64,000 nt of DNA from an uncultured Roseobacter sp. (lineage in GTDB: Bacteria > Pseudomonadota > Alphaproteobacteria > Rhodobacterales > Rhodobacteraceae): the NCBI RefSeq assembly GCF_947492555.1, contig NZ_CANLNE010000002.1, positions 1,107,501 to 1,171,500 on the forward strand, given 5' to 3'. Below are positions 46,958 through 57,203 of this stretch, piece after piece (position 1 is the first letter of the stretch; each line of letters begins with the position of its first letter). Position numbers and translations under genes: made by a program. The notes under the pieces are model-generated. The model was given only the letters and a program-made list of their open reading frames with translations. It was not told the DNA's origin and did not search any database.

Positions 46958-47623
46958 ATGAAACGGCTGATCTCCTTTCTGGCGATGATGATGCTCGGCG
47001 GGCAGGGCGCTCTTGCCTGCCAGCTGGCGCTGGTGCTCGCCGTTGATGTATCGGGATCCGTCGACAGCCGCGAATATGACATCCAGATGCAGGGGCTGGC
47101 CGCGGCGCTGCGCGACGGCACCGTTGTCGATGCACTGATCGAGCAGGAGGCGCAGGTCACGCTGATCCAGTGGACCGGCTCTTCCCGCCAGCGGCAGACC
47201 GTGCCCTGGACACAGATCCGGACCGATGCCGACGTGACGGCGCTGGCGGAGGCCATCGCCACGAACCGGCGTGTGTGGCGCAACTATTCCACGGCCATCG
47301 GCGAAGCGCTTGTCGCGGCTGAGGCCGCCCTGATCGAGGTGCCGGAGTGTACCCGCAAGGTCGTGGATGTTTCCGGCGACGGCATTTCCAACGAAGGTGT
47401 GTTGCCCCTGACCCGACATCCTGCGCTCTCGGCCATGGGCGTGACGGTGAATGCGCTGGCGATCGAGACCGATGAAGGCGACCTGACCGGCTGGTTTTAT
47501 GAAAACCTGATCCTGGGCGACGGCGCATTCGTGATCACCGCTGACGGGTTCGAGGATTATCCTGCACAGATCAAGCGCAAATTACAGCGCGAGACCACGC
47601 GACAGCTCAGCCATCTGCCATAA
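46958..47623 (+). CDS. DUF1194 (von Willebrand A-like) exported protein
   Basis: 221 aa. Signal peptide MKRLISFLAMMMLGGQGALA. The mature part begins CQLALVLAVDVSGSVDSREY, where DVSGS is the MIDAS metal-binding motif of a vWA-like domain; VVDVSGDGISNEG is a second acidic turn. DUF1194 proteins are common exported proteins in Rhodobacterales with unknown role. The stop is directly followed by the sdh operator pair. Confidence 0.88.
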   Translation: MKRLISFLAMMMLGGQGALACQLALVLAVDVSGSVDSREYDIQMQGLAAALRDGTVVDALIEQEAQVTLIQWTGSSRQRQTVPWTQIRTDADVTALAEAIATNRRVWRNYSTAIGEALVAAEAALIEVPECTRKVVDVSGDGISNEGVLPLTRHPALSAMGVTVNALAIETDEGDLTGWFYENLILGDGAFVITADGFEDYPAQIKRKLQRETTRQLSHLP

Positions 47624-47654
47624 TGTGATCACACGCTGTTCTCGTGTGATCACA
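47624..47654. promoter_or_regulatory. Paired TGTGATCACA operators upstream of sdhC
   Basis: TGTGATCACA at 47624-47633 and again at 47645-47654, starts exactly 21 bp apart, as in front of sucC. It begins on the base after the DUF1194 stop codon and ends 125 bp before sdhC. Same word, same spacing, same kind of target (a TCA-cycle operon), so probably the same regulator. Confidence 0.8.
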
Positions 47655-47779
47655 AATAACGTCAAGTTAATGATTTTTGTACAATACGCGCCAATTAACC
47701 GCGCCTTCAGATGGCGCAGACACGTGACAAGCCCGTAATAAGCAGTAAAAAGAAATGCAGGGAACAAAAGGAATCTAAC

Positions 47780-48163
47780 ATGGCTGATGTCAATCGGGGC
47801 AACCGCCCCTTGTCGCCGCATCTGACGATCTATCGTCCGCAGCTGACCTCCATGACCTCCATTCTGACGCGCATCACCGGCAATGCGCTTCTGATCTCTT
47901 CCTTGTTGGTTGTCTGGTGGTTTCTGGCCGCGGCGACCTCGCCCGAGTATTTCGCTTATGCGAATGGCGTGCTGACCAGCTGGTTCGGTGATCTGGTGAT
48001 GACCCTGTCGCTCTGGGGGCTGTGGTATCACACACTGGCGGGGCTGCGGCATTTGATCTGGGATCAGGGCATCGGCCTCGATCTCGATACGGCCTACAAA
48101 CTGGGTTATGCAGTGATCGCCGGCTCGGTGTTGCTGACATTCCTGACCATCGTGATCATCTAA
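47780..48163 (+). CDS. sdhC: Succinate dehydrogenase cytochrome b556 subunit
   Basis: 127 aa from ATG 47780 (AAAAGGAAT upstream). Begins MADVNRGNRPLSPHLTIYRP with the LSPHLxIYRP hallmark, then three helices (NALLISSLLVVWWFLAAATS, SLWGLWYHTLAGLRHLIWDQ, VIAGSVLLTFLTIVII). The histidine in HTLAGLRHL is the expected haem ligand. Membrane anchor of complex II. Confidence 0.95.
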   Translation: MADVNRGNRPLSPHLTIYRPQLTSMTSILTRITGNALLISSLLVVWWFLAAATSPEYFAYANGVLTSWFGDLVMTLSLWGLWYHTLAGLRHLIWDQGIGLDLDTAYKLGYAVIAGSVLLTFLTIVII

Positions 48164-48173
48164 GGGGGCCGCC

Positions 48174-48545
48174 ATGAGCTATCTGACAGACCGCAAACGC
48201 GCCGTGGGCATGGGGTCCGCCAAATCTGGCACCGCGCATCACTGGTCGATGACTGTGAGTTCCGGCGCTCTGCTGATCCTGATCCCGCTCTTTGTCTTTA
48301 CTTTTGGCCCGATGCTGGGTGCCTCTTATGAAGAAGTCACGGCATACTTCAATCGCCCGTTCCCGGCGATTGTCGCCGGCCTGACCATCATTGTGACCTT
48401 CAAACACTTTGCCGGAGGTGTGCAGGCGCTGATCGAGGACTATGTGCATGGGTTGGCACAGAAAGTCGCAATCGTGGCGATGACCTGTGTCAGCTACGCG
48501 GCCATGGCCGTGGGCCTTTACGCAATCGTGCGGCTCGCACTCTGA
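48174..48545 (+). CDS. sdhD: Succinate dehydrogenase membrane anchor subunit
   Basis: 123 aa. Three helices (GALLILIPLFVFTFGPMLGA and two more); GSAKSGTAHHWSMTVSSGAL near the N-terminus and HFAGGVQALIEDYVHG in the loop contain the haem and quinone-site histidine and Asp-Tyr pair typical of SdhD. It starts 11 nt after sdhC. Confidence 0.93.
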   Translation: MSYLTDRKRAVGMGSAKSGTAHHWSMTVSSGALLILIPLFVFTFGPMLGASYEEVTAYFNRPFPAIVAGLTIIVTFKHFAGGVQALIEDYVHGLAQKVAIVAMTCVSYAAMAVGLYAIVRLAL

Positions 48546-48595
48546 CCCCAATGACCGTGCGGGCATGTCCTGCATGAGACCCAGGAGACTGATCC

Positions 48596-50401
48596 ATGGC
48601 TGAATATGAATACGAAACACATGAATACGACGTCGTGGTGGTCGGAGCGGGCGGCGCCGGGCTGCGGGCCACGCTGGGCATGGCCGAACAGGGGCTGCGC
48701 ACAGCTTGTGTGACAAAGGTCTTCCCGACGCGGTCGCACACCGTTGCCGCCCAGGGTGGCATCGCCGCGAGCCTTGCGAACATGGGCCCCGATACCTGGC
48801 AGTGGCACATGTATGACACCGTCAAGGGTTCCGACTGGCTGGGCGACACGGACGCGATGGAATACCTCGCTCGCGAGGCGCCCAAGGCGGTGTACGAGCT
48901 GGAGCATTACGGCGTGCCGTTTTCGCGGACTGAGGAGGGCAAGATCTACCAGCGCCCCTTTGGCGGGCATACCACCGAGTTTGGCGAAGGCCCTGCGGTG
49001 CAGCGGACCTGTGCCGCCGCCGACCGCACCGGCCACGCGATCCTGCACACGCTTTATGGTCAGAGCCTCAAGAACAATGCGGAATTTTACATCGAGTATT
49101 TCGCCATCGACCTGATCATGTCCGAGGACGGTGTCTGCCAGGGCGTGCTCTGCTGGAAACTGGATGACGGCACGCTGCACCTCTTTAGCTCCAAGATGGT
49201 GGTGCTTGCGACCGGCGGCTATGGCCGCGCCTATTTCTCGGCAACCTCGGCGCATACCTGCACCGGTGACGGTGGCGGGATGACCGCGCGGGCCGGGCTG
49301 CCCCTGCAGGATATGGAGTTCGTGCAGTTCCACCCCACCGGCATTTATGGTGCCGGGTGCCTCATCACCGAAGGCGCGCGCGGCGAGGGCGGGTATCTCA
49401 CCAACGCTGAGGGCGAGCGCTTCATGGAGCGCTATGCGCCGCAGTACAAGGACCTCGCGCCCCGCGACTACGTGAGCCGCTGCATGACGATGGAGATCCG
49501 CGAGGGCCGCGGCGTCGGCAAGGACGGCGACCACATTCACCTGAACCTCAACCACCTGCCGCCCGAGACGCTGAAACTGCGGCTGCCGGGCATTTCGGAA
49601 AGTGCACGTATCTTCGCTGGCGTGAACCTCAACAAGGAGCCGATCCCGGTGCTGCCCACGGTGCACTACAACATGGGCGGCATCCCCACGAACTACTGGG
49701 GTGAGGTGCTGGCCCCCACCAAGGACGACCCAGACCGGGTGTCGCCCGGCCTCATGGCCGTGGGCGAGGCGGGCTGTGCCTCGGTGCACGGCGCGAACCG
49801 CCTCGGCTCCAACTCGCTCATCGACCTTGTGGTCTTTGGCCGCGCCGCCGCGATCCGCGCGGGCAAGGTGGTCGATCCCGAGGCGCCGGTGCCCACGCCC
49901 AACACCGCCTCGGTGCAGGCCGCGCTCGACCGTTTCGACAACACTCGCTACGCCAAGGGCCACACGCCCACGGCTGAGCTGCGACTGGAGATGCAGCAGT
50001 GTATGCAGAAGGACGCCGCTGTCTTCCGTGCCAACGACACGCTGGCCGAAGGCAAGAAAGCGATGGATGAGGTCGCTGGCAAGTGGTCTGACGTCGGCGT
50101 GACGGACCGCAGCCTCGTCTGGAACTCCGATCTGATGGAAACGCTGGAACTGGCGAACCTGATCCCCAACGCGGTGGCCACGATCACCGGCGCCGAAGCA
50201 CGCAAGGAGAGCCGCGGCGCCCATGCCCACGAGGATTTCCCTGAACGCGACGACAAGAACTGGCGTAAGCACTCGCTGATCTGGTTCAAGGGCAACAAGG
50301 CAAGCTTGGGCTATCGCGGTGTGCACGAGCAACCGCTCACCAGCCACAACGACGGCGGGATCGACCCCAAGAAGATCGCGCCCAAAAAGCGGACGTTCTG
50401 A
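48596..50401 (+). CDS. sdhA: Succinate dehydrogenase flavoprotein subunit
   Basis: 601 aa. FAD domain [20 protein letters not shown]; the flavin-attaching His lies in [20 protein letters not shown]; active-site segments [20 protein letters not shown] and [21 protein letters not shown]-terminal KHSLIWF. Oxidises succinate to fumarate at the inner face of the membrane. Confidence 0.98.
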   Translation: MAEYEYETHEYDVVVVGAGGAGLRATLGMAEQGLRTACVTKVFPTRSHTVAAQGGIAASLANMGPDTWQWHMYDTVKGSDWLGDTDAMEYLAREAPKAVYELEHYGVPFSRTEEGKIYQRPFGGHTTEFGEGPAVQRTCAAADRTGHAILHTLYGQSLKNNAEFYIEYFAIDLIMSEDGVCQGVLCWKLDDGTLHLFSSKMVVLATGGYGRAYFSATSAHTCTGDGGGMTARAGLPLQDMEFVQFHPTGIYGAGCLITEGARGEGGYLTNAEGERFMERYAPQYKDLAPRDYVSRCMTMEIREGRGVGKDGDHIHLNLNHLPPETLKLRLPGISESARIFAGVNLNKEPIPVLPTVHYNMGGIPTNYWGEVLAPTKDDPDRVSPGLMAVGEAGCASVHGANRLGSNSLIDLVVFGRAAAIRAGKVVDPEAPVPTPNTASVQAALDRFDNTRYAKGHTPTAELRLEMQQCMQKDAAVFRANDTLAEGKKAMDEVAGKWSDVGVTDRSLVWNSDLMETLELANLIPNAVATITGAEARKESRGAHAHEDFPERDDKNWRKHSLIWFKGNKASLGYRGVHEQPLTSHNDGGIDPKKIAPKKRTF

Positions 50402-50406
50402 GCCCG

Positions 50407-51102
50407 ATGCTGCAGGAAATCAGGCGTACGCTCAAATCTGAAGGGATGGCCATTCATCCCATCAAGACGCGCGCGCCCTATATTCGGTCTTATGGTTTCG
50501 CACCGGATGTGGTGATTGACGTCGGGGTGGCGCAGGGCACTCCCTGGCTCTACCGCAGTTTTCCGCATGCGCGCTTTGTGTTGATCGATCCGCTGGAAAG
50601 CTCTGCCGAGGCGGTGCGCGCCAAGGGTCTGCCGAAGGACTTTCATTTCCACGCCACCGCACTTGGTGCGCGGGAAGGGAAGGCAACCCTGATGGTGCCG
50701 CACTCCGAGAAGGGGGAGCATGTGGCGATGGCCAGCCTCAAACGGCGCATCGACAAACGGGCCGAGACCTACATAAGAACTGAACAGTCCTACGTAAATG
50801 TCAGGCCTCTGGACGAGATTTCCGTGGCTTATCCAGGTCGGATCGGACTCAAGATCAACACGCAAGGTTCCGAACTGGATGTGCTGAAAGGCGCATCTGA
50901 GACGTTGAAACGCTGTGACTTTGCCATTCTGGAAATTTCGATGACCCCGCGCTTTGCCGGTGTCGGCTTACCCTCCGAGGTCATCGCCCTGCTGGCCGAA
51001 GCCGGTCTCGAATGGCGCGATGTGCTGAGTTTCGGCGGGGGTCAGGGCAAAAAAGCCCGGCCAAGCCATATGGACGTACTTTTTACAAGGTGGACTTCAT
51101 GA
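50407..51102 (+). CDS. FkbM family methyltransferase
   Basis: 231 aa. SAM site DVVIDVGVAQGTPWLYRSFP; then FVLIDPLESSAEAVRAKG and LDEISVAYPGRIGLKINTQG, typical of FkbM. The substrate of such enzymes is often a sugar or lipid hydroxyl. It lies between sdhA (5 nt) and sdhB, with a small lipoprotein gene (ATGA overlap). A parallel to the suc operon. Confidence 0.9.
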   Translation: MLQEIRRTLKSEGMAIHPIKTRAPYIRSYGFAPDVVIDVGVAQGTPWLYRSFPHARFVLIDPLESSAEAVRAKGLPKDFHFHATALGAREGKATLMVPHSEKGEHVAMASLKRRIDKRAETYIRTEQSYVNVRPLDEISVAYPGRIGLKINTQGSELDVLKGASETLKRCDFAILEISMTPRFAGVGLPSEVIALLAEAGLEWRDVLSFGGGQGKKARPSHMDVLFTRWTS

Positions 51103-51428
51103 TCCGAATTCTTCTTCCCGCCGCATTCCTGCTGGCAGCCTGCGCAGATGTGCAGCAGGCGACGGACACTGCCGGGCGCAACACCGCCAAGACCATCTTG
51201 CCCGAGGCGCTGGCGATCTATTTCCCGCAGGTGCCCAAGCAGCTATTCACCCCCTTTACGAATTGCGTGGTGGATAATGCCGACGCCAGCGAAGTACAGT
51301 CGCTGGCTGCGGACGCCCTGACCGGGGTGGATCAGGGTACGGCAGATACCATTCGCACCGTTCTGTCGCGCCCCGAAGCGCAACAATGCCTCCGTGCTGC
51401 CGCCCCGTCGGCGCTCGCGACACTATAG
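51099..51428 (+). CDS. Small lipoprotein between sdhA and sdhB
   Basis: 109 aa from ATG 51099, overlapping the fkbM stop. [20 protein letters not shown] has a lipobox (LAAC). Mature part helical with [20 protein letters not shown] and [13 protein letters not shown]; the two cysteines might form a disulfide. Function unknown. Confidence 0.75.
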   Translation: MIRILLPAAFLLAACADVQQATDTAGRNTAKTILPEALAIYFPQVPKQLFTPFTNCVVDNADASEVQSLAADALTGVDQGTADTIRTVLSRPEAQQCLRAAAPSALATL

Positions 51429-51447
51429 ACTGAACAGGAGACCCGAC

Positions 51448-52227
51448 ATGGTTCAACTGACGCTGCCGAAAAACTCCCGGATGACCAAGGGTAAGACCTG
51501 GCCCAAGCCGGAAGGCGCCAATAATCTCAGGAAGTTTACAATCTATCGCTGGAACCCGGACGATGGCGAGAACCCGCGTGTGGATACCTATTTTGTAGAT
51601 CTCGACAGCTGTGGTCCGATGATCCTGGACGCGCTGATCAAGATCAAGAACGAGATTGACCCGACGCTGACCTTCCGCCGGTCCTGCCGCGAAGGCATCT
51701 GCGGCTCCTGCGCCATGAACATCGACGGGATCAATACGCTCGCCTGCATCTACGGCATGGACGAGGTGAAGGGTGATGTGCGCATCTACCCGCTGCCGCA
51801 TATGCCGGTGGTCAAGGACCTGATCCCGGACCTCACCCATTTCTACGCACAGCACGCGAGCATCATGCCGTGGCTCGAAACCAAGACCAACCGCCCCGCG
51901 AAAGAGTGGAAACAGTCCATCGAGGACCGCAAGAAGCTCGACGGGCTTTATGAATGCGTCATGTGCGCGTCGTGTTCCACCTCCTGCCCCAGCTACTGGT
52001 GGAACGGCGACCGCTATCTCGGGCCCGCGGCCCTGCTGCACGCTTATCGCTGGATCATCGACAGCCGCGACGAGGCGACAGGCGAGCGTCTGGACGATCT
52101 GGAAGACCCGTTCAAGCTCTACCGCTGCCACACCATCATGAACTGCGCCAAGACCTGCCCCAAGGGGCTGAACCCGGCGGAGGCGATTGCAAATATCAAG
52201 AAAATGATGGTGGAACGCGCCCACTAA
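51448..52227 (+). CDS. sdhB: Succinate dehydrogenase iron-sulfur subunit
   Basis: 259 aa. [2Fe-2S] ligands in [16 protein letters not shown] and LAC; [4Fe-4S] in [15 protein letters not shown]; [3Fe-4S] in [17 protein letters not shown]. Carries electrons from SdhA to the quinone site. Separated from sdhA by two inserted genes, all on one strand. Confidence 0.98.
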   Translation: MVQLTLPKNSRMTKGKTWPKPEGANNLRKFTIYRWNPDDGENPRVDTYFVDLDSCGPMILDALIKIKNEIDPTLTFRRSCREGICGSCAMNIDGINTLACIYGMDEVKGDVRIYPLPHMPVVKDLIPDLTHFYAQHASIMPWLETKTNRPAKEWKQSIEDRKKLDGLYECVMCASCSTSCPSYWWNGDRYLGPAALLHAYRWIIDSRDEATGERLDDLEDPFKLYRCHTIMNCAKTCPKGLNPAEAIANIKKMMVERAH

Positions 52228-52248
52228 ATCGGCCAGAGGGGGCGGGCA

Positions 52249-52899
52249 ATGAACTTCTTGGTCTCCGCTATGGCCGGTCTGGCGATCGGCGCCATTCTCG
52301 TTGGCCTTTGGCTCTGGCTGGCGCTGCGCCCCGTGTGGCGCCTTTCCCGGGGCGCGCGGCCCCCTTGGTATGCCTGGGCGCCGCTGCAGATTTCGCTGGT
52401 GGTGCTGGTCCTGGGGCTGATCGTCTATACTCCGAAATACGCCTTGCTGCTTGCGGGCCTTCCGCCGATTGTGTTTTTCGATGCCTTGTTCCGCGGGCAT
52501 GTCTCCGGGTTTCTCGGACAGATTGCTGTCATCGCCGTGCCGGCGACTTTGGCTGCCGTGTGGCTGTGCGTCGCTTGTCGTCCGCTGCGGGTCATTGCCG
52601 TTGGTGTCGGGTTGGCGACACTAGGGGGTGTCACACTCGTTGCAGGCGAACGCATCAGCCAAACCGCCATGTGCACCGAGGCGCGTGCTTTGGGCGCCAC
52701 GGAGATCACGCGCATCCCGCTGGCATCGAGTATCGGCAACAGGACCGGCGGCATGTTCCGTCGCAGGAGCCACGCCCAGACTGAAGCGGGTGGCCACCGA
52801 TATGGCTGGAGCTACAGCCAGATGGGCTGGTACCGCCTGCCCGAGGACGTCGTCGCTACGGTCGACGGCCAGGTTGTCACCTGCGACCCTCCGACGTAA
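52249..52899 (+). CDS. Hypothetical membrane protein downstream of sdhB
   Basis: 216 aa. Five helices in the first 150 residues (MAGLAIGAILVGLWLWLALR, LQISLVVLVLGLIVYTPKYA, VIAVPATLAAVWLCVACRPL and others), then a soluble C-terminus with SYSQMGWYRLPEDVVATVDG and the closing VTCDPP. 21 nt after sdhB, so probably in the same transcript. Not recognised. Confidence 0.65.
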   Translation: MNFLVSAMAGLAIGAILVGLWLWLALRPVWRLSRGARPPWYAWAPLQISLVVLVLGLIVYTPKYALLLAGLPPIVFFDALFRGHVSGFLGQIAVIAVPATLAAVWLCVACRPLRVIAVGVGLATLGGVTLVAGERISQTAMCTEARALGATEITRIPLASSIGNRTGGMFRRRSHAQTEAGGHRYGWSYSQMGWYRLPEDVVATVDGQVVTCDPPT

Positions 52900-52910
52900 A
52901 GGCCATCGCC

Positions 52911-53123
52911 ATGCACATCGTTATCGGCCTGATCATCGCCTTCATCATCGTTGCGATCTTCGCGCGCCGCAATCGCACCACCCGCCGTTGCCGCTGGCGC
53001 GAAGACCGGGCGGGTGATCGGGGCAACCTTCGGAAGTACAAATGCGCCGCCTGCGGGGCCGAGGCCTTTACTGCGTCCAAAGGGCCACCCGACACCTGCA
53101 AATCTCATCTGCCGCCTGTATGA
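52911..53123 (+). CDS. Small membrane-anchored zinc-knuckle-like protein
   Basis: 70 aa. One N-terminal helix (MHIVIGLIIAFIIVAIFARR), a very basic part, then YKCAACGAEAF and PDTCKSH, a possible CxxC...CxxH zinc knuckle. Last gene of the sdh transcript. Function unknown. Confidence 0.6.
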   Translation: MHIVIGLIIAFIIVAIFARRNRTTRRCRWREDRAGDRGNLRKYKCAACGAEAFTASKGPPDTCKSHLPPV

Positions 53124-53157
53124 GAACAGGCTCCGTTCAGTAAAGGACCGATACGCC

Positions 53158-54003
53158 GTGACCACACCTGCCGATGCCGAAACGCGCCGCGCCGTCAAAC
53201 CCGTAATCTGCTACCCGGTGGAGGCGCTGCCTGCGCCTGACATGGCCCTTTACGATCAGGCGCGCCAGAAGCTGACCAAAATCGATGAGGTGCTGGTACC
53301 TGCGCGCGAGGCATGCTGTTTTACCGTGCCCGCCGGGCATTTCTTTCGCATCACCAGTGTCGAGGGACCTCAGGTAGGTGATTTGAATCTGCACAATGCG
53401 GCGGACCTCAGCGAACGGTTTTATTCCGGCAAGACCCGTGCGTTGCATGGCACCCACATCACGCAGGGGGAGCGGATGTGGTCGTCTTTCCCGTATCTGC
53501 GCCCCATGGCGACGATCACGCATGATACGCTGGGCTGGTATGGAATCGATGCCTTCGGCGGCTCGGTGCATGACGTGATCGGCACCCGCTGCGATCCTTA
53601 TACCCACGCGCTCTTGTCGGACGGCGGGCAGTACCATCATTGCTGTCACTCCAACCTCACGCGGTCGCTTGCGGCATATCTGGGCGTTCCGCGCGTTGAA
53701 GCGGAGCCCCTGGTGCATGACGTGCTGAACGTCTTCATGTGCACCGGGTTCACCCGCGATACGGGGCAGTATTTCATGAAAGCGAGCCCCGTGCGCCCCG
53801 GTGATTTTCTGGAGTTCTTTGCCGAGATTGATTTGCTCGGAAACCTCTCTGCCTGTCCGGGTGGGGACTGCTCGTCCGAGCATTCCAGCGATACCGCCTC
53901 TTGCCACCCGCTGCTGGTCGAGGTTTTTCGCCCCGCGGAGGGCAGCTTGACCGGATGGCAATCGCCTGCGGTCAACGGCTATGATCGCAGCCACGGGGCG
54001 TGA
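53158..54003 (+). CDS. DUF1989 / urea carboxylase-associated family protein
   Basis: 281 aa from GTG 53158 with AAAGGA upstream; the open frame extends to 52951 but that would overlap the previous gene. Fold features FTVPAGHFFRITSVEGPQVG, DLNLHNAADLSERFYSGKTR, HCCHSNLTRSL and CPGGDCSSEHS, matching the DUF1989 family that accompanies urea carboxylase. No urea-carboxylase gene is near, so the role here is open. Its stop abuts the deoD stop on the other strand (TGATCA). Confidence 0.85.
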   Translation: MTTPADAETRRAVKPVICYPVEALPAPDMALYDQARQKLTKIDEVLVPAREACCFTVPAGHFFRITSVEGPQVGDLNLHNAADLSERFYSGKTRALHGTHITQGERMWSSFPYLRPMATITHDTLGWYGIDAFGGSVHDVIGTRCDPYTHALLSDGGQYHHCCHSNLTRSLAAYLGVPRVEAEPLVHDVLNVFMCTGFTRDTGQYFMKASPVRPGDFLEFFAEIDLLGNLSACPGGDCSSEHSSDTASCHPLLVEVFRPAEGSLTGWQSPAVNGYDRSHGA

Positions 54004-54708
54004 TCAGCTGAAAGCAGCCTCAAGCGCGATCTCGACCATATCGCCAAAGGTCTGCTCGCGATCTTCCGCGGGCAGTGCTTCACCCGTTTGCAGGTGGTCG
54101 CTGACCGTCAGGATTGCCAAGGCCCGGCGGCCATGGCGTGCCGCGAGCGTGTAAAGCTCCGCCGCCTCCATCTCAACCCCCAGAATACCGTGGCGCACCA
54201 TCTGCTCGTCCAGATCGGGGCGCTCCGCGTAGAAGACATCCGAAGAATAGATCCCGCCTACGTGGGTTGTCGTGCCGCGCGTCTTCGCTGCCGCAACGGC
54301 AGCAGCCAGCAAGTCGTAGCTGGCTGTTGGCGCAAAATTTACCTCCCTGAAAATCCCCGAGGAGGGCGAGGTGATCGTGGTTGCCGACATGGCAATGATC
54401 ACGTCACGGACGGACACATGCGGCTGCATCCCGCCGCAGGAGCCGATGCGGATCAGCGTTTGCGCATCATACTGGGAAATCAGCTCGTTGGCATAAATCG
54501 ACAGCGACGGCATGCCCATCCCCGAGCCTTGGATCGTGACCCGGTTCCCTTTGTAGGTGCCGGTGAATCCCAGCATGCCACGAACTTCGTTGACCAGCTT
54601 GGCATCGTCCAGAAATGTCTCTGCCGCCCATCTTGCACGGTACGGATCGCCCGGCATCAAAACGGTTTCGGCAATATCACCGGGGGCGGCACCGATGTGG
54701 ATGGTCAT
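54004..54708 (-). CDS. deoD: Purine-nucleoside phosphorylase, DeoD type
   Basis: 234 aa. [20 protein letters not shown] then [73 protein letters not shown] and the catalytic-loop Asp in LTVSDHL. Hexameric enzyme that splits purine nucleosides with phosphate. It starts 4 nt after the H-NS-like gene, so the two are probably cotranscribed. Confidence 0.97.
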   Translation of the reverse strand: MTIHIGAAPGDIAETVLMPGDPYRARWAAETFLDDAKLVNEVRGMLGFTGTYKGNRVTIQGSGMGMPSLSIYANELISQYDAQTLIRIGSCGGMQPHVSVRDVIIAMSATTITSPSSGIFREVNFAPTASYDLLAAAVAAAKTRGTTTHVGGIYSSDVFYAERPDLDEQMVRHGILGVEMEAAELYTLAARHGRRALAILTVSDHLQTGEALPAEDREQTFGDMVEIALEAAFS

Positions 54709-54712
54709 GCGT

Positions 54713-55048
54713 TCAGATTTCCAGCGTCTTGGGATCGACGCCTGCCGCTAGAGCATCCCGGTACCAGCCGGGTTGACGCCCCATGCCACTCCATGTCTGC
54801 TTGGGGTCCGCCGGATTGGCATATTTTGGCGCGCGCGCCTTTTTAGGAGCGGCTTTTGCTGTTCGTTTTGGCGCCGGCGCAGAGCCAGCCGTGAGTTCCT
54901 CAAGTTTAAATCCGAATTTCGCGGCCGCTGCTTCAGCCGCTTTCTTTGCTTCGCGCCGCTCTTTGTTTTCGATTGTTTTCAGTGCTTTATGCGCGTCCTT
55001 GATCAGTTTTTCCAACTGTTTACGCGTCATTTTCGACAGGTCTGCCAT
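54713..55048 (-). CDS. H-NS family nucleoid protein, HvrA-like
   Basis: 111 aa from the ATG at 55048. N-terminal coiled coil ([20 protein letters not shown], then [20 protein letters not shown]), basic Ala/Lys/Pro linker, and the C-terminal H-NS DNA-binding domain [20 protein letters not shown]. In Rhodobacter relatives (HvrA, Spb) regulate photosynthesis and nitrogen genes. It lies between ecm and deoD. Confidence 0.88.
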   Translation of the reverse strand: MADLSKMTRKQLEKLIKDAHKALKTIENKERREAKKAAEAAAAKFGFKLEELTAGSAPAPKRTAKAAPKKARAPKYANPADPKQTWSGMGRQPGWYRDALAAGVDPKTLEI

Positions 55049-55136
55049 TGCGCCTCTCCCTTGAATGGTCGGCGATTGATACAACTACGCACCGCCGGGA
55101 TACAAGTGCGTCTCGTCAAATGCACCTCATGTCACA

Positions 55137-57104
55137 CTATTGCGCCGCGACGGCCTGTGGGTCGGCAAGAGTCACAATGTCCATCATGATGGTGTTGAGC
55201 TCGAAATCCTTGGGTGTGTAGACCCGTGCAACTCCCATGGACCGCAGCCGTTCTGCATCATCGTCCGGGATAATGCCGCCGACGATCACAGGGATATGGC
55301 CAAAGCCTGCAGCCCGCATCTGATCCATCAGATCCTCCACCAGCGGGATATGGCTGCCGGACAGGATCGACAGGCCCACCACATGGGCATTGTCCTCCTG
55401 CGCCGCCGCAACGATTTCCGCAGGTGTCAGGCGGATGCCTTCATAGGCGATATCCATACCGCAATCCCGCGCACGCACGGCGATCTGTTCGGCCCCGTTC
55501 GAGTGACCGTCGAGCCCTGGCTTGCCCACAAGAAACTTGAGACGCCGACCGAGTTTGTCACTTACGACGTCCACCGCCTCGCGCAGATCATCCAACCCTT
55601 CGGTCTTGTTAGACCGCGCCCCCGACACACCCGTCGGGCCCCGGTACTCGCCATGCACAGCCCGCATCTGGGTGGCCCATTCGCCGGTTGTCACACCTGC
55701 TTTCGCAGCGGCGATGGAGGGTTCCATCACGTTACGCCCGTCGGCGGCAGCAGCGCGTAGATCAGCCAGGGCTTGTTTCACTGCCCCTTCATCCCGGTCG
55801 GCACGCCATGCGTCCAAGCGTGTGATTTGCTCTGCTTCGACTGCCGGATCCACCACCATGATGCCGCCGTCGCCGGTCATCAGGGGTGAAGGCTCGCCCT
55901 GCTGCCACTTGTTTACGCCGACGACGATGGTTTCACCCGCCTCAATCCGGCCCAACCGTTCCGCGTTGCTGTCGACCAGCCGCGCTTTCATATAGTCGAT
56001 GGCCTCGATAGCGCCACCCATGCCGTCAAGGTTGGCAAGCTCGTGCCGCGCGCCTTCCTTTAACGCCTCGACCTTGGCATCTACCGCCGGATTGCCGTCA
56101 AAAAGGTCGTCAAACTCCAGCAGATCGGTCTCATAGGCCATGATCTGCTGCATCCGCATCGACCATTGCTGATCCCAGGGGCGGGGCAGGCCAAGCGCCT
56201 CGTTCCACGCAGGCAATTGCACGGCGCGGGCGCGGGCCTTTTTGCTGAGCGTCACCGCAAGCATTTCGATGAGAATGCGGTAGACGTTGTTCTCGGGCTG
56301 CTGTTCTGTCAGGCCGAGCGAGTTCACCTGCACGCCATAGCGGAAGCGGCGGAACTTGGGGTCTTCCACCCCGTAGCGCTCGCGGCAAATCTCGTCCCAG
56401 AGATCCACAAAGGCACGCATTTTGCACATCTCTGTCACAAAGCGGATGCCTGCATTCACGAAGAATGAAATGCGGCCGACCACGGCCGGGAAGTCCTCTG
56501 CCGCCACACGCGGTTTCAACGCATCCAGCACAGCTGTCGCTGTGGCCAGGGCAAAGGCCAGTTCCTGCTCGGGCGTCGCACCGGCCTCTTGCAGGTGGTA
56601 GGAACAGACGTTCATCGGGTTCCATTTGGGCACGTTGGTATAGCAATACTCGGCCACATCCGCGATCATCTTGAGGCTGGGCGCAGGCGGGCAAATATAA
56701 GTGCCGCGGCTCAGATACTCTTTGATCAGGTCGTTCTGCACCGTGCCCTGCAGCTTCGAGACGTCGGCGCCCTGTTCTTCGGCCACCGCAATATAGAGCG
56801 CCAGCAGCCACGGGGCCGTGGCGTTGATTGTCATGGAGGTGTTCATCTGCTCCAGCGGGATCTGGTCAAAGAGCGTGCGCATGTCGCCCAGATGGCTGAC
56901 CGGAACACCTACTTTGCCCACTTCACCCCGCGCGAGCACATGATCGCTGTCATACCCCGTCTGCGTGGGCAGATCGAAGGCCACCGACAGACCAGTCTGG
57001 CCCTTGGCGAGGTTCGACCGATAAAGCGCATTGGACGCCTGGGCAGTGGAGTGACCCGCATAGGTACGGATCAACCAGGGGCGGTCTTTCTTGGCGTCGG
57101 ACAT
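55137..57104 (-). CDS. ecm: Ethylmalonyl-CoA mutase
   Basis: 655 aa from the ATG at 57104. B12-dependent mutase: catalytic barrel (RTYAGHSTAQASNALYRSNL, GLSVAFDLPTQTGYDSDHVL, NTSMTINATAPWLLALYIAV), ending in the cobalamin domain with the DxHxxG motif DGHSNGAEQIAVRARDCGMD. The N-terminal GHS-A-SNALYR and single-chain layout fit the ethylmalonyl-CoA mutase (MeaA) subgroup rather than the two-chain methylmalonyl mutase. Its upstream region holds the shared palindrome. Confidence 0.95.
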   Translation of the reverse strand: MSDAKKDRPWLIRTYAGHSTAQASNALYRSNLAKGQTGLSVAFDLPTQTGYDSDHVLARGEVGKVGVPVSHLGDMRTLFDQIPLEQMNTSMTINATAPWLLALYIAVAEEQGADVSKLQGTVQNDLIKEYLSRGTYICPPAPSLKMIADVAEYCYTNVPKWNPMNVCSYHLQEAGATPEQELAFALATATAVLDALKPRVAAEDFPAVVGRISFFVNAGIRFVTEMCKMRAFVDLWDEICRERYGVEDPKFRRFRYGVQVNSLGLTEQQPENNVYRILIEMLAVTLSKKARARAVQLPAWNEALGLPRPWDQQWSMRMQQIMAYETDLLEFDDLFDGNPAVDAKVEALKEGARHELANLDGMGGAIEAIDYMKARLVDSNAERLGRIEAGETIVVGVNKWQQGEPSPLMTGDGGIMVVDPAVEAEQITRLDAWRADRDEGAVKQALADLRAAAADGRNVMEPSIAAAKAGVTTGEWATQMRAVHGEYRGPTGVSGARSNKTEGLDDLREAVDVVSDKLGRRLKFLVGKPGLDGHSNGAEQIAVRARDCGMDIAYEGIRLTPAEIVAAAQEDNAHVVGLSILSGSHIPLVEDLMDQMRAAGFGHIPVIVGGIIPDDDAERLRSMGVARVYTPKDFELNTIMMDIVTLADPQAVAAQ

Positions 57105-57181
57105 GGTAACCTCGTGAATCAGGCAAAGCAATTTTATTACGTCACAAGACTGATACTTGGAATATTATGCCGATGTCAATT

Positions 57182-57196
57182 CGCTGCATTGCGGCA
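57182..57196. promoter_or_regulatory. Ethylmalonyl-pathway palindrome upstream of ecm
   Basis: GCTGCATTGCGGCA at 57183-57196 (15-mer from 57182 differs from the mcl2 copy in only one outer base). It lies 78 nt upstream of the ecm start, between ecm and the GNAT gene, so ecm should have its own regulated promoter. Relative to the gene it reads in the opposite direction to the mcl2 and ccr copies, as expected for a palindrome. Confidence 0.75.
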
Positions 57197-57203
57197 TGAT
57201 CGG

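Noticed and set aside
48518-50347. 609-aa minus-strand ORF
   Set aside because: Antisense of sdhA.
51256-52500. 414-aa minus-strand ORF
   Set aside because: Antisense of sdhB and its neighbours; no start signal or domain.
54001-54006. TGATCA at the junction of DUF1989 and deoD
   Set aside because: Simply two stop codons back to back on opposite strands.
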